Position numbers and translations under genes: made by a program. The notes beneath the pieces were generated by a model. The model saw nothing but the letters and a program-made list of their open reading frames with translations, did no database searches and had not been told where the DNA came from. DNA of 64,000 nt, taken from positions 570,543,152 through 570,607,151 of the forward strand of contig NC_081410.1 in NCBI RefSeq assembly GCF_030272615.1. The letters are read 5' to 3'. This document shows positions 1 to 12,579 of this stretch, one piece after another (position 1 is the stretch's first letter; every line of letters begins with the position of its first letter). This DNA is from Cryptomeria japonica (Eukaryota > Streptophyta > Pinopsida > Cupressales > Cupressaceae).

Positions 1-3000
1 ATTGGATGAAGATGGATGAATCTTACCCACAAGGTCAAGGCCCCATTGACAAAAAGGCCATGGTGTTGTGATTGGTTGCAGTTCCTGGGCCGGTGCATGT
101 ATCAGGTCGCCGTGAACTTGACATTTTTTGCACTTCCTAACAAAGTAGTAGGAATCCTTTTCCATAGATGGTCAATAGTATCCAGCTCGCATGATCTTCT
201 TGGCTAGTGATGGACCACTTGAGTGAGTCCCGCAAATTCCTTCATGTACCTCTTCCAAAGCCTTTGTTATCTCACCTTGTTCTAGACATCGAAGGAGAGT
301 ACCATCAAGACTGCGTCGGTATAGGGTTTCGGCAATAATGGTATATCGAGCAGTTTGGCGAATGAAGGTTTTACGTTGGTTATTTGATTGGTTGGGAGGA
401 AGGGTGTGATCGCGGAGATAGGTGTAGAACTCACCGTACCATGGGGATTCAGAACCAACAAGGCAACATATCATTTCAGATTCGGGGATATCATAAGCGG
501 GAATCCAAAGTTGTTCTACCAAGAACTCGTAGCGTGTTGAATTCTGTGGAAGATCTAGTAGAGATGCGATGGTAGCCATGGCGTCAGCAGCTCGATTCTG
601 ATCTCTTGGTATCTGCTCAAAAGTGATAGTAGTAAATGATGTCTTTAGACTGTCCACCATTTGCTTGTATGGCATGAGTTTATCATCTTTGGTCTGATAT
701 TCATTAGTTGCTTGTCGAATGACCAGTTGTGAGTCGCCATATACTTGTAGTTCTTGTAATTTCCATTGTACGGCTAACCTGAGTCCTGTGATCAAGGCCT
801 CATACTCTGCTATGTTGTTTGTGCATGGAAATGTGAGCCTGTAAGACTTCGGGATGCTATCACCTTGAGGTGTGATAAACAGAATGCTTGCCCCCGAGCC
901 GTGCCTAGTGTATGAACCATCAAAATATAGTTTCCATGGTTGTGCTTCTGTGATCATGAATATCTCTTCATCTGGAAAATTGGAAATGAGAGGATGATCG
1001 CCTATGAGTGGTGCATCGGCCAATTGATCTGCAATGACCTGACCTTTGATAGCTTTACGGTCCACATACTCGATGTCGAATTCACTTAGAATCATTACCC
1101 ATTTAGCTAAGCGACCTGTCAATGCTGCTTTGTTAAGTAAATACTTGAGTGGATCAATCTTTGCAATGAGTTGCACCTTGTGTGTTAACAGATAGTGCCT
1201 CAGTTTAGTGGCTGCCAAGATTACTGCTAGGCAAGCTCGCTCAATAGGTGTGTAATTGAGTTCATAGCCCACAAGTGTGCGAGAGATGTAGTAAATAGCA
1301 CACTCTTTTCCTTCTGCATTATGTTGTGCCAGTAGTACACCCAATGCTGTACTTGTTGCTGAGATATAGAGCAATAATGGTCTACTTGGATCTGGTGGCA
1401 TCAGCAATGGTGGATTCATGAGATAGTCTTTAAGCGCCTGAAATGCTTGCTGGCATCTGTCATCCCATTGGAAGCGGATGTTCTTGTGTAGCAGGTGTGT
1501 GAATGGGTGACACTTATCAGCCAATTGTGCAATGAATCTGCGGATAGATTGAAGCCGTCCTTGTAGTGTTCTTAGCTGACTGATATTCTTTGGAGGTGGC
1601 ATGTCCATGATTGCTTTAACCTTTGCTGGATCGACCTCAATGCCTTTGCTTGAGACAATGTATCCTAGAAGCTTCCCGGAGGTCACTCCGAAGACACATT
1701 TCTTTGGGTTGAGTCGAACATGGTATTGTTCCAGTCTATCAAAGATTTTATCTAAGATGTGAAGATGTCCTTCTCTAGTAAGTGATTTTGCTAGTAAATC
1801 ATCCACATAATCTTCCATCATAGTATGCATCATGTCATGGAAGATGGTGGTCATTGCTCTTTGATAGGTCGCTCCTGCATTCTTTAGACCAAAAGGCATT
1901 ACATTCCAGCAGTATGTGCCCCATGGACATGTGAAGGCTGTCTTATGTTGGTCCTCTGGTGCGATCTTTATTTGATTGTATCCTGAAAAGCCATCCATGA
2001 GTGAAAGCATGGCATGTCCTGCTGTCAAATCCACTATGATGTCGATATTTGGTAGAGGGAAATCATCCTTAGGACATGCCTTATTTAGATCTCTGAAGTC
2101 AGTACAAATGCGGATGCCCCCTTTTGGTTTGCCAACTGGTACAATGTTGGAGATCCATTCTGCATAATCAATTGGTCTAATGAAACCAACATCCAGGAGT
2201 TTCTTGAGTTCTGTTTTGACTAGCACGGTAATCTGAGGATGCATCTTACGAAGCTTCTGCTTGACAGGTTTGGCTCCTTTTGCTACTGTGAGATGATGCA
2301 TGACTAAATCAGGATCAAGCCCAGGCATGTCTGCATATGACCATGCAAAGTTGATCTGACGCTGTTGGAAGAACTCTATAAATTGAGGTTGTTCCTCTGG
2401 AGTGAGAAGAGATGCCAGATGTATGATATGAGGGTTTTCAGGAGTCCCCACATTGTATTCTTTAGTCTCCTCAATGAGAATCGTCGATCGTTCCTGTTGT
2501 GTACTAGCAGGGAGAATGTCAAACCCTTCATCCTCAAGTGCCTCAGAGAGGTTTTCACCGTTGGATACGCTCTTTCTTTTTACTTTTGTTGGATCAAACA
2601 GTGCCACAGTGTGGTTTTCACTGGAAGATCCATGTTTTAATGTTATATTTTTGCAGCTGAAGGGTTTGGCATCCGCCCCGAAGTATGCTGCGCTATTAAG
2701 TTCAATGGCGAATCCAGCTTTGTGATCCCCGCTTGGTAGATTATCCCTTAATTCCAAAAAGTCAATGATAGCCTCATCATTTTGGAAGAGGTCAAGACAT
2801 GGGGGATTTGGTTGGTTCCATTCGATGAGTTCAGGGTGGATAATGGGCATTACTTCATCGATTAAGTTAAGTTCTTTAGAGGTATCAGTGAGGGTTAAGA
2901 CAGTGTGGTGAAGGTCGTTGATGGTACTCTCCCTGTCAGAATCAGGCGTAGGATGAGACGTAGGGTCTGTGGAAGATGTTTCCAGCTCAGTTACCCAAGT

Positions 3001-5055
3001 GGTCTTTATCTGTGCTTCTCCATAAACAGGGATGTCTTTGCGGGGTGGAGGTGGTGATGTGTCTTCCTCATCTGAAGTGTTAAGTTGCACTGAATCGAAT
3101 TCCCACTCATGTGAGTCAGTCTCTGAATCACTTTCGAGCATCCGATTGCTATACCATACTGGGATGTCGCTGGAGTTGAATACTGCAGGCATGATTGGTT
3201 TATGTACCTTTGTGGTGATCGGTGCTGCAGGAACCATGATGGGGATTAAAGGATTTGTCACTGGAAGTATCGGCAGTGTTGATTTAGTGGTTTCTATTGG
3301 AACGGCTGGTGCCATAGATGCTACTACGGGTTCCAATATAGTTGCTGCTATGAATGGTTTTATTGATGTGATGACTGCTATGGATGGGATTACTAGTTCG
3401 ATTGGTGGGATGAGTGATATTGATGATGGTTGCGGTGGGTTTGTGAGCCTCGATGGGGCAGTGACAATATTGCTTGATGGTGCTTTGATTATGAAAGGTG
3501 TCCTCTTTACAGTAGGTGGGCAAAATGGTTTGCTAGGTTTTCCTTTAAATCTGAGTTTAGGAAGGATCTCTTTTTCAAAGCCTAGGCCTGTATTACCTTT
3601 GGGCTTGAACTCTGGCAGCAGTGGTTCATGTCGTCCTTGTTTGCAGTATCCCAAAGCACTCTGACCATCATACCCCATTCTTTGCATAATGAGGAGGCCT
3701 TTACCATACTGTTCCGTAGGAAGTGTAACTTGCGGTTTATCAGTGGTGATGGGATCCTTATAGATCCAGTCCGCTAGGTCCTCATCTTGTGTTTCTTCCT
3801 CTTGACTCTTTCCAAGGATGAAAGGCGTTAAGGCACATGCTGGCGTGATTAGTGGTTGCTGGAGCAACTGTTGTGGTTTACCATGTGTTCTAGGAGAAGT
3901 GGGCATTTGTCCCACACAAAAGAGCTGACTCAAGTTGTATTCTCCAGGACCTTCCTCTGCGATTTTCATCTTAAGCTTTTCTTGCTTGGGTATAGGGGTG
4001 TTTGAACTGGCGAGAGAGGCGGGATTTACATATGATGTGGAGGAAATGGCTTCCCTATTATTAGGAACAGTAATCTCTGGTTGATGGTTGATATTATGGC
4101 AAAATGCAAAGGGATTTGCATCGCCCAGGATTGTGATCTCGACCCCGTTATGTGGGAACTTGATACATTGATGGTAGGTAGATGGAACAGCTTGCATGGC
4201 ATGTATCCAAGGTCTCCCTAATAATAGATTATATGGCAGAGGAAGGTCCAGAACCTGACAAATGATATGCTTTACCACAAGGCCCACTCGGATTGGTAGT
4301 ACCACAGCTCCTTTGGATGAACGTTCTGCATCATCATAGGCTTTGATGGTGATCTTCTTACGAGGATCCACTGATTCTATTGCATATCCCAATGCTGTGA
4401 CCAACTGAAGTGTGCAAATGTTTAGGCCTGCTCCATTATCGATCAAGACTCGCTTGATCCTGTGTTGGTTGACAAAGCCTTCAATGTGGAGTGAGGCGTT
4501 ATGAGGTTGTTGGAAAGAAGAGTTGTCGCTTTCAGAAAAAGTGAGACAAGGTGATGACTTTAGATTTCCAACCATGGCTTGAAATTGGTCTGTATTCAAG
4601 TTTGCAGGGACTGACGCCTCTTGGAGTGCTTGATCCAAGATAGTTTTATGAGATGGTGACAGGCGTAATAGCTCTAAAATGGATATAAGCGCAGGCGTTT
4701 TGTCTAATTGTTCCACAAGATTGTACTGCTTTGGGATGGAGGTGGTGCCTTGTGGAGCTGCCTTGATGGTAACTTTGCCGCGACACGTAACAACATTGCA
4801 ATTTGAGGTGGGATTTTTGAAGGTGATAGTTGCAATTTGTTCACTGGCATCATACAGGGGATTGACAGTGTAATTATACGCAGCCTGCGTATAATCAGTG
4901 GTATCAGGACCTCGTCTGGAAGTGGAAGGACCCCTTTGATCTTGTGATGGAAGTGGATTCTTGAACATCTGATGATCATTATTGGTTGTTTTTGGGTCAT
5001 GTCCTTCAATTTCAATTTCTCCTCGGTCAATAAGATCCTGAATGAGATCTTTCAA
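1..5055 (-). pseudogene. pol: pol part of the element 1 polyprotein (PR-RT-RH-aRH-IN), incomplete
   Basis: The frame continues from gag. In order: retropepsin-like protease with VLIDNGAGLNIC (about 4420-4450) and LLLGRPWI; a glycine-rich G-patch-like stretch (about 3570-3690); a low-complexity Pro/Ser/Thr linker (3000-3550); reverse transcriptase with IRICTDFRDLNKACPKDDF, MDGFSGYNQI and the catalytic EDYVDDLLAKS (about 1790-1825); RNase H of the usual Gypsy type; a second archaeal-type RNase H with YFDGS, AEYEAL and VYGDSQLV; and the start of integrase. A TGA at 172-174 replaces a Trp codon of element 2. The RT block has VMPFG where element 2 has GMPFG. The window ends inside integrase, so the true C-terminus is not visible. 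Confidence 0.93.
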
Positions 5056-5088
5056 TCGATGACAATTACTTGTCTTATGTCCTCTTCC

Positions 5089-6489
5089 TTAATGGAACTC
5101 ACAATGTTCAGTATCTCTCCACCATGCCGGTTTGACTTGAGGCTCATAGTTTGATAGCTTAGGTAGAGTGACCAAATTTTGAGAAATGAGTTGTCGCATC
5201 ACTGTTTCAATGGGTTCCCCTAAGGGAGTGTATGTGCGTTTTTGTTTTTGTGGACGAGGTCTTGGTTCATCATGAGATGTGATGCGACCTTGATTAAGAG
5301 GAACATTTGTGTTATTTTGAGGTGGAGGATTTTGTCCTGCAAACCGAACCATAGGTTGTGCATTTTGGACAGTCCGAGCATCCACAACCCCATCGTTGAC
5401 GATATTTTTATTCTTGTTCCAGAAGTTTGGTTTATCACTATTGAATCGCGGGCGAGGACCATCTTTTGGTTCATTAAAGATTTTGATGAGTCCTTTCTTG
5501 ATGAGTGCCCTTTCACATTTTATACCCTTGGTGATCATATCGTTAAAAGAGTCTGTGTCTTTGACATCCAGGTGAAATTCCATTTCTTCGTTTAAGTTGG
5601 AAATGAAAATTTCCACTAGTTCTCGTTCAGGTAACTGAAGAGAACGTCTGCTAGACATTTGGCGCCATCGTTGCAGGAATACTGAGAATAGTTCACCTGG
5701 TTTTTGTTTGGTATTGCACAGATCAGCCATGGTGATGTCGCGTTCAATGTTATAAGAGTAATGAGATAGGAACTTCTGGATGAGTTCCTCAAATGTTCTA
5801 ATGCCACCTGGTAGTCGGGAAAACCATGATGTGGTTGTTCCTCCCAAGCTTTGGGGAAAAAGGCGCATTAGTTATGTGTCCTCATAAGCCACTTCAAGAC
5901 AAGCGGAATGAAATTCTCGGACATGATCACGGGGATCCCCCTTTCCTCTATATTTTTCAAATTTGGGTGTTTCGAACCCGCGTGGAAAGGGTGGCATATA
6001 AAGATTCCTATCAAATGGATAGGGACAGATGTCGTTAAGTGAAAATTGATTGGTCTTAACACCACTATGAAGTTGTTGGGCGAGATTCTCGACTTGTTGC
6101 CGCAACATCTCTATTTCATTTGGAGGAGGAGGTGGTGGGTTACCTCGAGGGATGTTATATCTAATGGGATCTCTATGCCTTTCCTCCTCATGGCGACTTT
6201 GTCTTTCTGATGCTTGTCTTAATTGGGCGAGATCAAAGTCAGAGGGGAGTTTGGCTCCTTCTTGAGCAAGTCGTAAAAAGTGAGCATCCGCATTGCTCCT
6301 TAGTATTTCATCAAATAATCTGTTAAAATGAGGGTTATGCTGAACCCTTTCGATTGTTGAAGGAGTGGGAGTACTTGGGTTTTCATCATTCCCATTTCCT
6401 CCAAGTGCTTCTTGAAATTCATTGAGGTTGTCCTCTTCTTCCTCAATTTCTATTTCTCGTTGCCTTGATCGTGATCGGGTTTGAGCCAT
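5089..6489 (-). pseudogene. gag: gag part of the element 1 polyprotein, two nonsense codons
   Basis: Gag forms the virus-like particle and binds element RNA. The start at 6489 is an ATG giving MAQTRSRSRQ, identical in element 2. An acidic N-terminus (EIEIEEEEDN) is followed by the retrotransposon Gag domain (about residues 155-300; KYRGKGDPRDHV, then LGGTTTSWF). At the C-terminal end is a zinc-finger-like CEFH...GHKTSNC (C-x2-H-x4-H-x4-C), which the second stop interrupts. Stops at 5872-5874 (Tyr codon in element 2) and 5089-5091 (Gln codon in element 2) are in the same reading frame as the rest, so these are point mutations rather than designed gene borders. Gag is not separated from pol by a normal stop. 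Confidence 0.9.
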
Positions 6490-9204
6490 TTTGTTTGCAA
6501 GTTTGTTTTGAAGTTGATTGAAGATGATGATGAGTTGGTGATGAAATGAAATATTGATTGGTTGGTGATTTGTGTTGTATGGGGATCTCTAGCACTTTTA
6601 AGGTAGATGTAACCGAAATTCCTTTCTTTGAATTGCTTGTTTGTTTGATAAGTTTGGATGTGATAAGGTGTAGAGAAATCTGAGATGTGTTACAGATTTT
6701 GACTACCTAGCAATGAGAGGATTCACTCATGAACTAGTTTTAACCTGCGTAGATGTGTCTCTTAGGATGAGCTTATCCTAGATGTAGAAACAATCTAAAA
6801 GTGATGTGTTTTGATTTCAAGCAATATCTAAAAGAGAACTTGGGACAAGAACCTCTTAATGTTTTGAGAGTTTTGGGATGAATTGATGATGGAATAATGA
6901 TGTATGAATGAGATGATGGATGTTTTGTTTTTCAACTTCAATAAAAACTTTGTGTTACAAATGGAACAAACTCTACCTCTTCCCTTTCAGGCGTTGGTGG
7001 CACTTCTCGAGCTGTGTTGTAGGTGATACAGACATTTTGGGAAGAAGTTGGGATTAATCTTTCCTCCTTGATTTTTGTGATAACTCAGAGCCCTATATTG
7101 CATAAAAGCTCTGCGGTTCAATGATTCTGAATCAAACTCGTTTGTTTTTTTTTTTCTTGAAGGTATAGACGCATGCGATGTAGAAAGACTCTATGTGAGA
7201 CAAAAATTTGTCTATTGAGATAGAAGAATTTCCCCCTTTTGATCAAAGCCTTTGAGCTTAGTGGTCTCCTTTTCAAGGTGATATTCTGATGACACTTCTT
7301 CTTTCGCAAGATGTGAAGAATGGTCATAAAATTTGTCTCTTTGTTGTTTTGCACTTTGTTTTTGGTACTTTTGGTTGTTTTTGAGAAATGTTGGATGAAT
7401 ACTTTGTTTTTGGGATTGATTTTCTGATTTTTCTTTGACAAGAAAACAAAGCAAGCACACAAACACAAAATTGTAGCCTCAAAGGCACAAATGAGTATGG
7501 GTCTAGATCAACCCAATCCTTGGACTTGTTTTTGACCCTTCCTTTAGATTTATTTTAAGGTGTATTTCCAAAGCCTGAAGTCGGCTCAATTTGCACTAGG
7601 TCTGTAAAACGAACACACTTCAAACACTTTTTATCCCTAAGGTCAAGTGGCCAGTTGTGATAAATTTAGCCCACATCTTGATATTTCTTCGACTTTGGTA
7701 CTACATACCTTATGAATCCCGCCGTGGCAGGTAAGGATGTGATATACTAAGTCTTGCACGAGCATAACAAATAGATGATCCCTATGATGGGGGAGTCACC
7801 ACTTTTATCAAGTCACAAGTGACTTTTCAAAAAGCTATGTTTCTACTCAAGGAAATATGTATGGTGAGTATCTTGGGAGCAAAACCTTCTATGCTCTTGC
7901 ACTAAATTGTATCTCAAATATCCTCAATCAATAGAACGGGTGAGCTACTACTTAAAGGTGTTTAGTCATGTTCGATGGCTTTGGACATAAGTTCATTCTG
8001 CAGTGACTCACTTAAGAGCCTTGTAACTGGTGGTGGGGCCCATTTGTCCTTTCGGCCAGTTACACTGTAGGAACAGCTATACCCAAGGCTACAGCTTTCG
8101 CTCTCACCTGATTTCTATAGCGGCTCGAAGGATTTACCGCTCGAGGTCGTTCCCAAGAGTATCGATCCCTTGGCAGGCCTCTCTTAAAAAAATAAAATTT
8201 TGAGTGTTACTAACAGTTTTCTCTTGCACCTAGGACCACGAGAGCCAAGGGAGAGGATAGTGTGTGTTAGAAGTAGGTCCACTCGACTGACTTTTGTGCA
8301 CAAGCGTGCCAAACATGAAATTCACTTGTTCTTTTTAATCCATCATGGCAATATGATCTAACTATTTGGAGATGTTGCTCCAACAGTCATGGTGTTCTTT
8401 TTAACTTCAAAGGCAATGTGTTTTGTAATCTAGAATTTTGAAAATCCTGGTCAACTTAATGAAAAACACGTTTTGCTTTGAAGGAAAATTGCTTTGAAAA
8501 TGAGACAAGTTGATTGTGAATTTTATTTGCACCAAAAATGGAAGTGTGGATTGTGAGTTTTATCTTGATGCAAGAAATAAAATTTGCCTTGTTGATTTTA
8601 AGCACCAAAACGAAGTTTGTTTCCTAACTTGCAAAAAAAATAAAGTTGTTTTTGTATAAGTTTGTGGTTCTTTTTACCTTTGAACAATGAAATTCTTTTT
8701 AAGAGCCCCAAACAAATGTGTGATTCTTTTTCAAAAGCCCAAATTTGAAATGTGAAGTTAATTTTAAACCAAAATAAAAAGTGAATTCATTTTTAAAACC
8801 AACTTCAAAAACAAGTTAGTAAAAAAATATAAATCTACTCTTTAATCTAATTTAAATCTGCACAAAAGAGAAACATAGTTAGTAGAATCTGCCTATTTGG
8901 TGGGCTTCTACAAGCCTAAATTTTTATTTTTTTTTGGTTTTTTATTTTTTTTGGTTACAAAGTGATTTGTACAACGTTTTGTTACAATAGCGCTAGTCTG
9001 CGTTTGAACAGAGGCACTATTTAACACAAACGTATTAAAAGAAAGGGAAAGACAGAGAAGGGAAAAGCACTGAAACAGGGGGAATAGCGCCAAAATAATG
9101 CCAAACGCACCAAAACAGTGTCAAAATCGCAACCTGTGTGACATTTTCAACATTCAAACATGTTATTGGTTAAAAAAAAAAAAAATTGATCTTTTTGGTG
9201 TTTG
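6490..9204 (-). other. Long 5' leader of element 1
   Basis: This is a non-coding leader between primer site and gag. It is closely similar to 35631-38319 of element 2, with the best conservation at about 6960-8220. No long open frame is shared by the two copies. Near 8985-9100 there are two decayed CAATAGCGC(T) motifs, the remains of the array that is full in element 2. Poly-A/T runs at 8630-8960 differ between the copies. Confidence 0.7.
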
Positions 9205-9224
9205 GATTCACGTCGGGTTCACCA
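9205..9224 (-). other. Primer binding site for tRNA-Trp, element 1
   Basis: The plus strand reads GATTCACGTCGGGTTCACCA, which is the last 17 bases of plant tRNA-Trp(CCA) plus the added CCA, from memory of the tRNA. The element's minus strand is therefore complementary to the primer. Two bases (AA) separate it from the LTR. Confidence 0.85.
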
Positions 9225-9226
9225 AA

Positions 9227-10975
9227 TGATGATCTGCAAAAAGGATTAGAAAACCTGTTTGATGGCAACACACACAAGAGCACAAGAAACAAACGTTAGT
9301 GTTAGCAACAAAAGATTATCCTAAACAGGCATATCAAGAGAGATATTAAGCATGAAATAGAAAGCATATAAACATAAAATGAAATAGCTAATCAAGATGC
9401 TCATAGTTGCTCCTCCCTTGTTCCTCTCCTCTCCAAGTCCCAAATGAGTGTAGCTCTCAGCAGCTTTTTGCACTATGGATGCTTATGGAGGATTGAGATT
9501 TAATACTAAGCTTCAAATATGAAATGAAAAGCTAAATACTATGCTAGAGTAGATAGTGATGCTATGAAAAAGCTCTATGTTAATGCCAGTATAACAACAA
9601 TACTCTAAAATGCTTCTCTTTTGCTTGAGGAGAAGGGTTCTATTTATAGAAGAAATGGGGAAATGAAGGGTTAAGATTGAGCAATCTTAACAAGGGTTAG
9701 GATTGAAAGTTGGGGATCCATGTGCACAATTGGCACCAATAAAATGGTGACAAGTGTCAACATAGGATTGGGTTGAGAGAAGAGGTTGGAGGCATTAAAG
9801 GCCTGAGAAGACCTCATGGTTATCTAGAAGGTAAGGGTCAAGTCTAAATTAAGATTACCCACTGGATTAAGAGTTAATCCAAGGATAAACCTTTGTGCAA
9901 ATGTTTAAGAGATAATCATGGTCAAAGCATTAATGGCTTGATGAGACCTTTGGGTTGGGTAGAGGTTGAGTCAAAACAAATGTTTTAACCATGTGGGAGG
10001 GTTTGAGGTAACCATTAATGGTTATTGGAGACTTTGGGGATTAAGTGGTTGAAGGTTGAAAGCTTTCAATGGTTATCAAAGACTTTGAGCCATTTAGTGG
10101 TTGATTTGTTGAACACACAAAGCATTAATTGCTTTTCAAAGACTTTGGAGTCTTTGAGAAGTGACTCCAATTTGCTTAGGAATGTGACAATATTTAGGGG
10201 ATGGATTAGGCTAATTAGGAAGGGTTTAGAAGAATCTAGAAGGGGTTTAGGCATACAAGTGGATTTTGTAGGAAAATGCAAGTGGGAGAAATTTTGGTAT
10301 TTTCAATTAAAATAAAATCATTTATTTCAATTAAATGGTGTAATTTGCATTTGGATAAATATTCAAATAAATATTAATTTATTTAAATGAGAAAAAAGGA
10401 AGATAAAGCATTAAAATGCTTGAAGACTTTGAGGGAAACCATTAAAGGCTTGAAGACTTTAAGGAAAACCATTAAAGTCTTAAGAAGATTATAGAAGGAA
10501 GCCATCAAGTTTGAAGACTTTAAAGCCATCAAGTTTGAATACTTTAAGGGAAACCATTAAAGGTTTCAAGTGGGTGAGGATAAATAGGATTTTAAATAAA
10601 TAATTTATTTAAAATAGTTGTGCAACTTGCTTTTGTAGGAAAATACAAGTGGGTGGAGGATAAAGGTGATTTAAATAAATGATTTATTTATTTAAATGTG
10701 AGAGGTGGGATTTTGGGGGATTTAAATAAATATTAATTTATTTAAATGTGAGAGAAGATTTAATTAAACAAATATGATTTATTTATTTAATTAATGGTAT
10801 GAATTTGGTTAAGTGAATTAAATCAAATAAATTGAATAATTTATTTAATTAATAGGAGAATAGGGTTAAGATGAATTAATTAAATATTAATTTAATTAAT
10901 TATTAATTGATGGTTAAATAATCAAATAAATACTAAGTATTCATTTAATTAAGTGGACAGATTTATGTGACTACA
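9227..10975 (-). repeat. 5' LTR of element 1
   Basis: Starts TGATGATCTG and ends GTGACTACA on the plus strand, so the minus-strand LTR has the usual TG...CA ends. It sits two bases from the primer site. Large parts match the LTRs of element 2 (the block near 9410-9500, the AT-rich block and the terminal 40 bp near 10940-10975), but it is about 370 bp longer, with extra TTTAAATAAAT-like segments at 10370-10900. A TATA box is present on the minus strand at about 9640-9649. Confidence 0.9.
9640..9649 (-). promoter_or_regulatory. LTR TATA box, element 1
   Basis: The plus strand reads CTATTTATAG, that is CTATAAATAG on the element's sense strand. The same box lies at the equivalent place in both LTRs of element 2, so this is the likely U3/R core promoter. 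Confidence 0.6.
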
Positions 10976-10984
10976 AAAACAATA

Positions 10985-11316
10985 AAAATCTTACCTTTCA
11001 ATCTAATTTTTAGCAATTTTTGGGCAAAACAATGGATATAGGATATAATCAGATATCGGATTTTTATACTTAAATTATATATTATATAATATGTAATATA
11101 TAATATTACATTATATATTATATAATATATTTTTTAATTTAAAATTACAAATAAAAATTGGATATCCGATTTGCTTAGGTAATTACCATGCCAAGGTGTA
11201 CTAACACTCAGGCCAAGCAAACAATCAACACGGATTTTCACATTTTTAGGCAAGTGGAGAAGGCTATTTTTTTCACATTGCCACTTTTTGGCCCCCCATG
11301 ATCCTGCACTAACCCC
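10985..11316 (-). repeat. Unclassified repeat X, copy 1 (inverted, truncated by element 1)
   Basis: Reverse-complementing this stretch gives a sequence clearly similar to 61005-61740. Shared landmarks are GGCCAAAAAGTGGC, the TTGGCCTGRGTGT block, GGATATCC motifs, a two-letter AT tract (about 11080-11135) and GACAAAAAATTGC-like DNA at the other end. The AT tract is far shorter here than in copy 2. Element 1 is inserted at 10976, cutting the copy from whatever followed it. The other end stops at about 11313, next to a TATA box. Confidence 0.75.
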
Positions 11317-12145
11317 TATATAAGAGCATTCTTTTAATTCATTTTATTTTTCATAATCTAGAAACATTCACATTCGTTATCATCTGCTTACATCCATCAA
11401 GCATGAAGGAAACATTTCATCCCACTGTATCTATTTACATTCAAAGACAACAGCATCATCAACCTTCATCAACTTCAATAAGCTTTGTGTATAACATTCA
11501 TCATTTTACTTTAGCATTTCTAATCAAATTATAGGGTTAATTCCAATATTGGGGTTTGGCCTAGAAAAACCCCTATCAACAATACTATTTTTCTACTTTG
11601 TTTATGAAGGTGATAGATTATAAAAAAAAAATTATAGATTTGAGAAGAGTAGACTAAGACACACATAATCAACTTTTGTAGAGGCATAAGTTGGAGGACA
11701 AAGTCACTCCAAGAACCATTGTCACACTTTTTCGATGAAAATTCAAGGAAATACTAAAAACTACATCGTAATTTTGAAAAGTTCTTTGTTGTCCAAATCT
11801 TATAGTCTAAGGACAAGGGTTCTCCAAGAACCATTGTCCTACACTTTTGAGCCCATATTCCAGACTTAGGTACCTCTTTGCTTTCTCTTTCTAGATCTAT
11901 ACTTTATGTCTACATATTTGATCTAAGGTTGTCTATGCATTTTGATTACCATCAATTTCACACCTTTAGCCCTAGATCTTGCATCCAATTTACACATTTT
12001 CTTAGTTCATTTTTAACTCAAACAAAGAGAAGGATATACAAGCCAATCAACATTTATCCCCTCTTAAAACATTTTAGAATGAATCTATTGGCTTCATCCC
12101 CTTTTAATGCAATGAGAGTGAGAAGTAGGCTCATTTCTTTTCTAC
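11317..12145 (+). repeat. Relict LTR related to the LTRs of element 3
   Basis: A TATATAAG box at 11317-11324 is followed by a leader-like stretch. At 11545-11573 the sequence GTTAATTCCAATATTGGGG with GTTTGGCC and AAAAACCCC matches the same place in the element 3 LTR (53612-53644). About 145 nt further come two copies of a hairpin (11697-11726 and 11811-11839) at the position of the element 3 hairpin. The left part may be lost or replaced by repeat X. No primer site follows, so this is a solo or decayed LTR. The right border is a guess. Confidence 0.55.
11811..11839 (+). other. Hairpin, 13-bp stem with CCA loop
   Basis: Arm GGACAAGGGTTCT, loop CCA, arm AGAACCATTGTCC: 12 of 13 positions pair. 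It has the same architecture as the GC-rich 27-nt hairpins of element 3 (GGAC...GTCC stem, CCA loop) but a different stem sequence. A weaker version lies at 11697-11726. Confidence 0.6.
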
Positions 12146-12579
12146 ATTGTTGAATTAGTGAATATGTACATTTCACCCATTATAGTGATAAGTTATTGTG
12201 AATAGGCCCCACTTGGGACCATGCATGAATAGTGTGACTCATGTGTCAATAAGTGATGACGACCCATGAATTACTGGGAGACAATCAATACCAAGCCACC
12301 TCTAACTTGTTACACAAACCACCATAGAAGAGGTTATGCAATCATATAAGTCATTAGAAATACATGTATAAAGAAGTGAATTGTGAGATGTGACTATTTA
12401 TACGTGTGCATAGCTATTTCTCACAGCCATTTCCTCCATGAAGGTCAAAGTAACACCACCATGCAACCTTGCCTGGGACAGTGTGACAACTACCACCAAA
12501 AACCCATATGACCCCTTAAGATCTTTTGTAAACTAATAATTATTTAGAAAAAGCATCACATAATGTTGGGGCTTGATTC
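12146..12579. other. Intergenic, nothing recognised
   Basis: No convincing coding frame, repeat or RNA gene was seen in this stretch. Confidence 0.4.

Larger units (their letters stand above)
1..10975 (-). mobile_element. Ty3/Gypsy LTR retrotransposon, Tat-like (element 1), cut by window edge
   Basis: Read on the minus strand it runs 5' LTR (9227-10975), tRNA-Trp primer site (9205-9224), 2.7-kb leader, then one long gag-protease-RT-RNase H-integrase frame from 6489 to the left edge of the window. The integrase C-terminus, 3' region and 3' LTR are outside. It is closely related along its whole visible length to the complete element at 21026-39726: position 1 here corresponds to about 29147 there. 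A second, archaeal-type RNase H domain after the first, and the long leader, are features known from the Tat lineage. The flank after the LTR starts AAAAC (10976-10980); the matching target duplication cannot be checked. Three nonsense codons show that this copy is not autonomous. Confidence 0.93.

Noticed and set aside
3032-3664. 210-residue plus-strand frame, repeated at 32175-32807
   Set aside because: Antisense shadow of the Pro/Ser/Thr-rich linker in pol. It is conserved only because the sense strand is.
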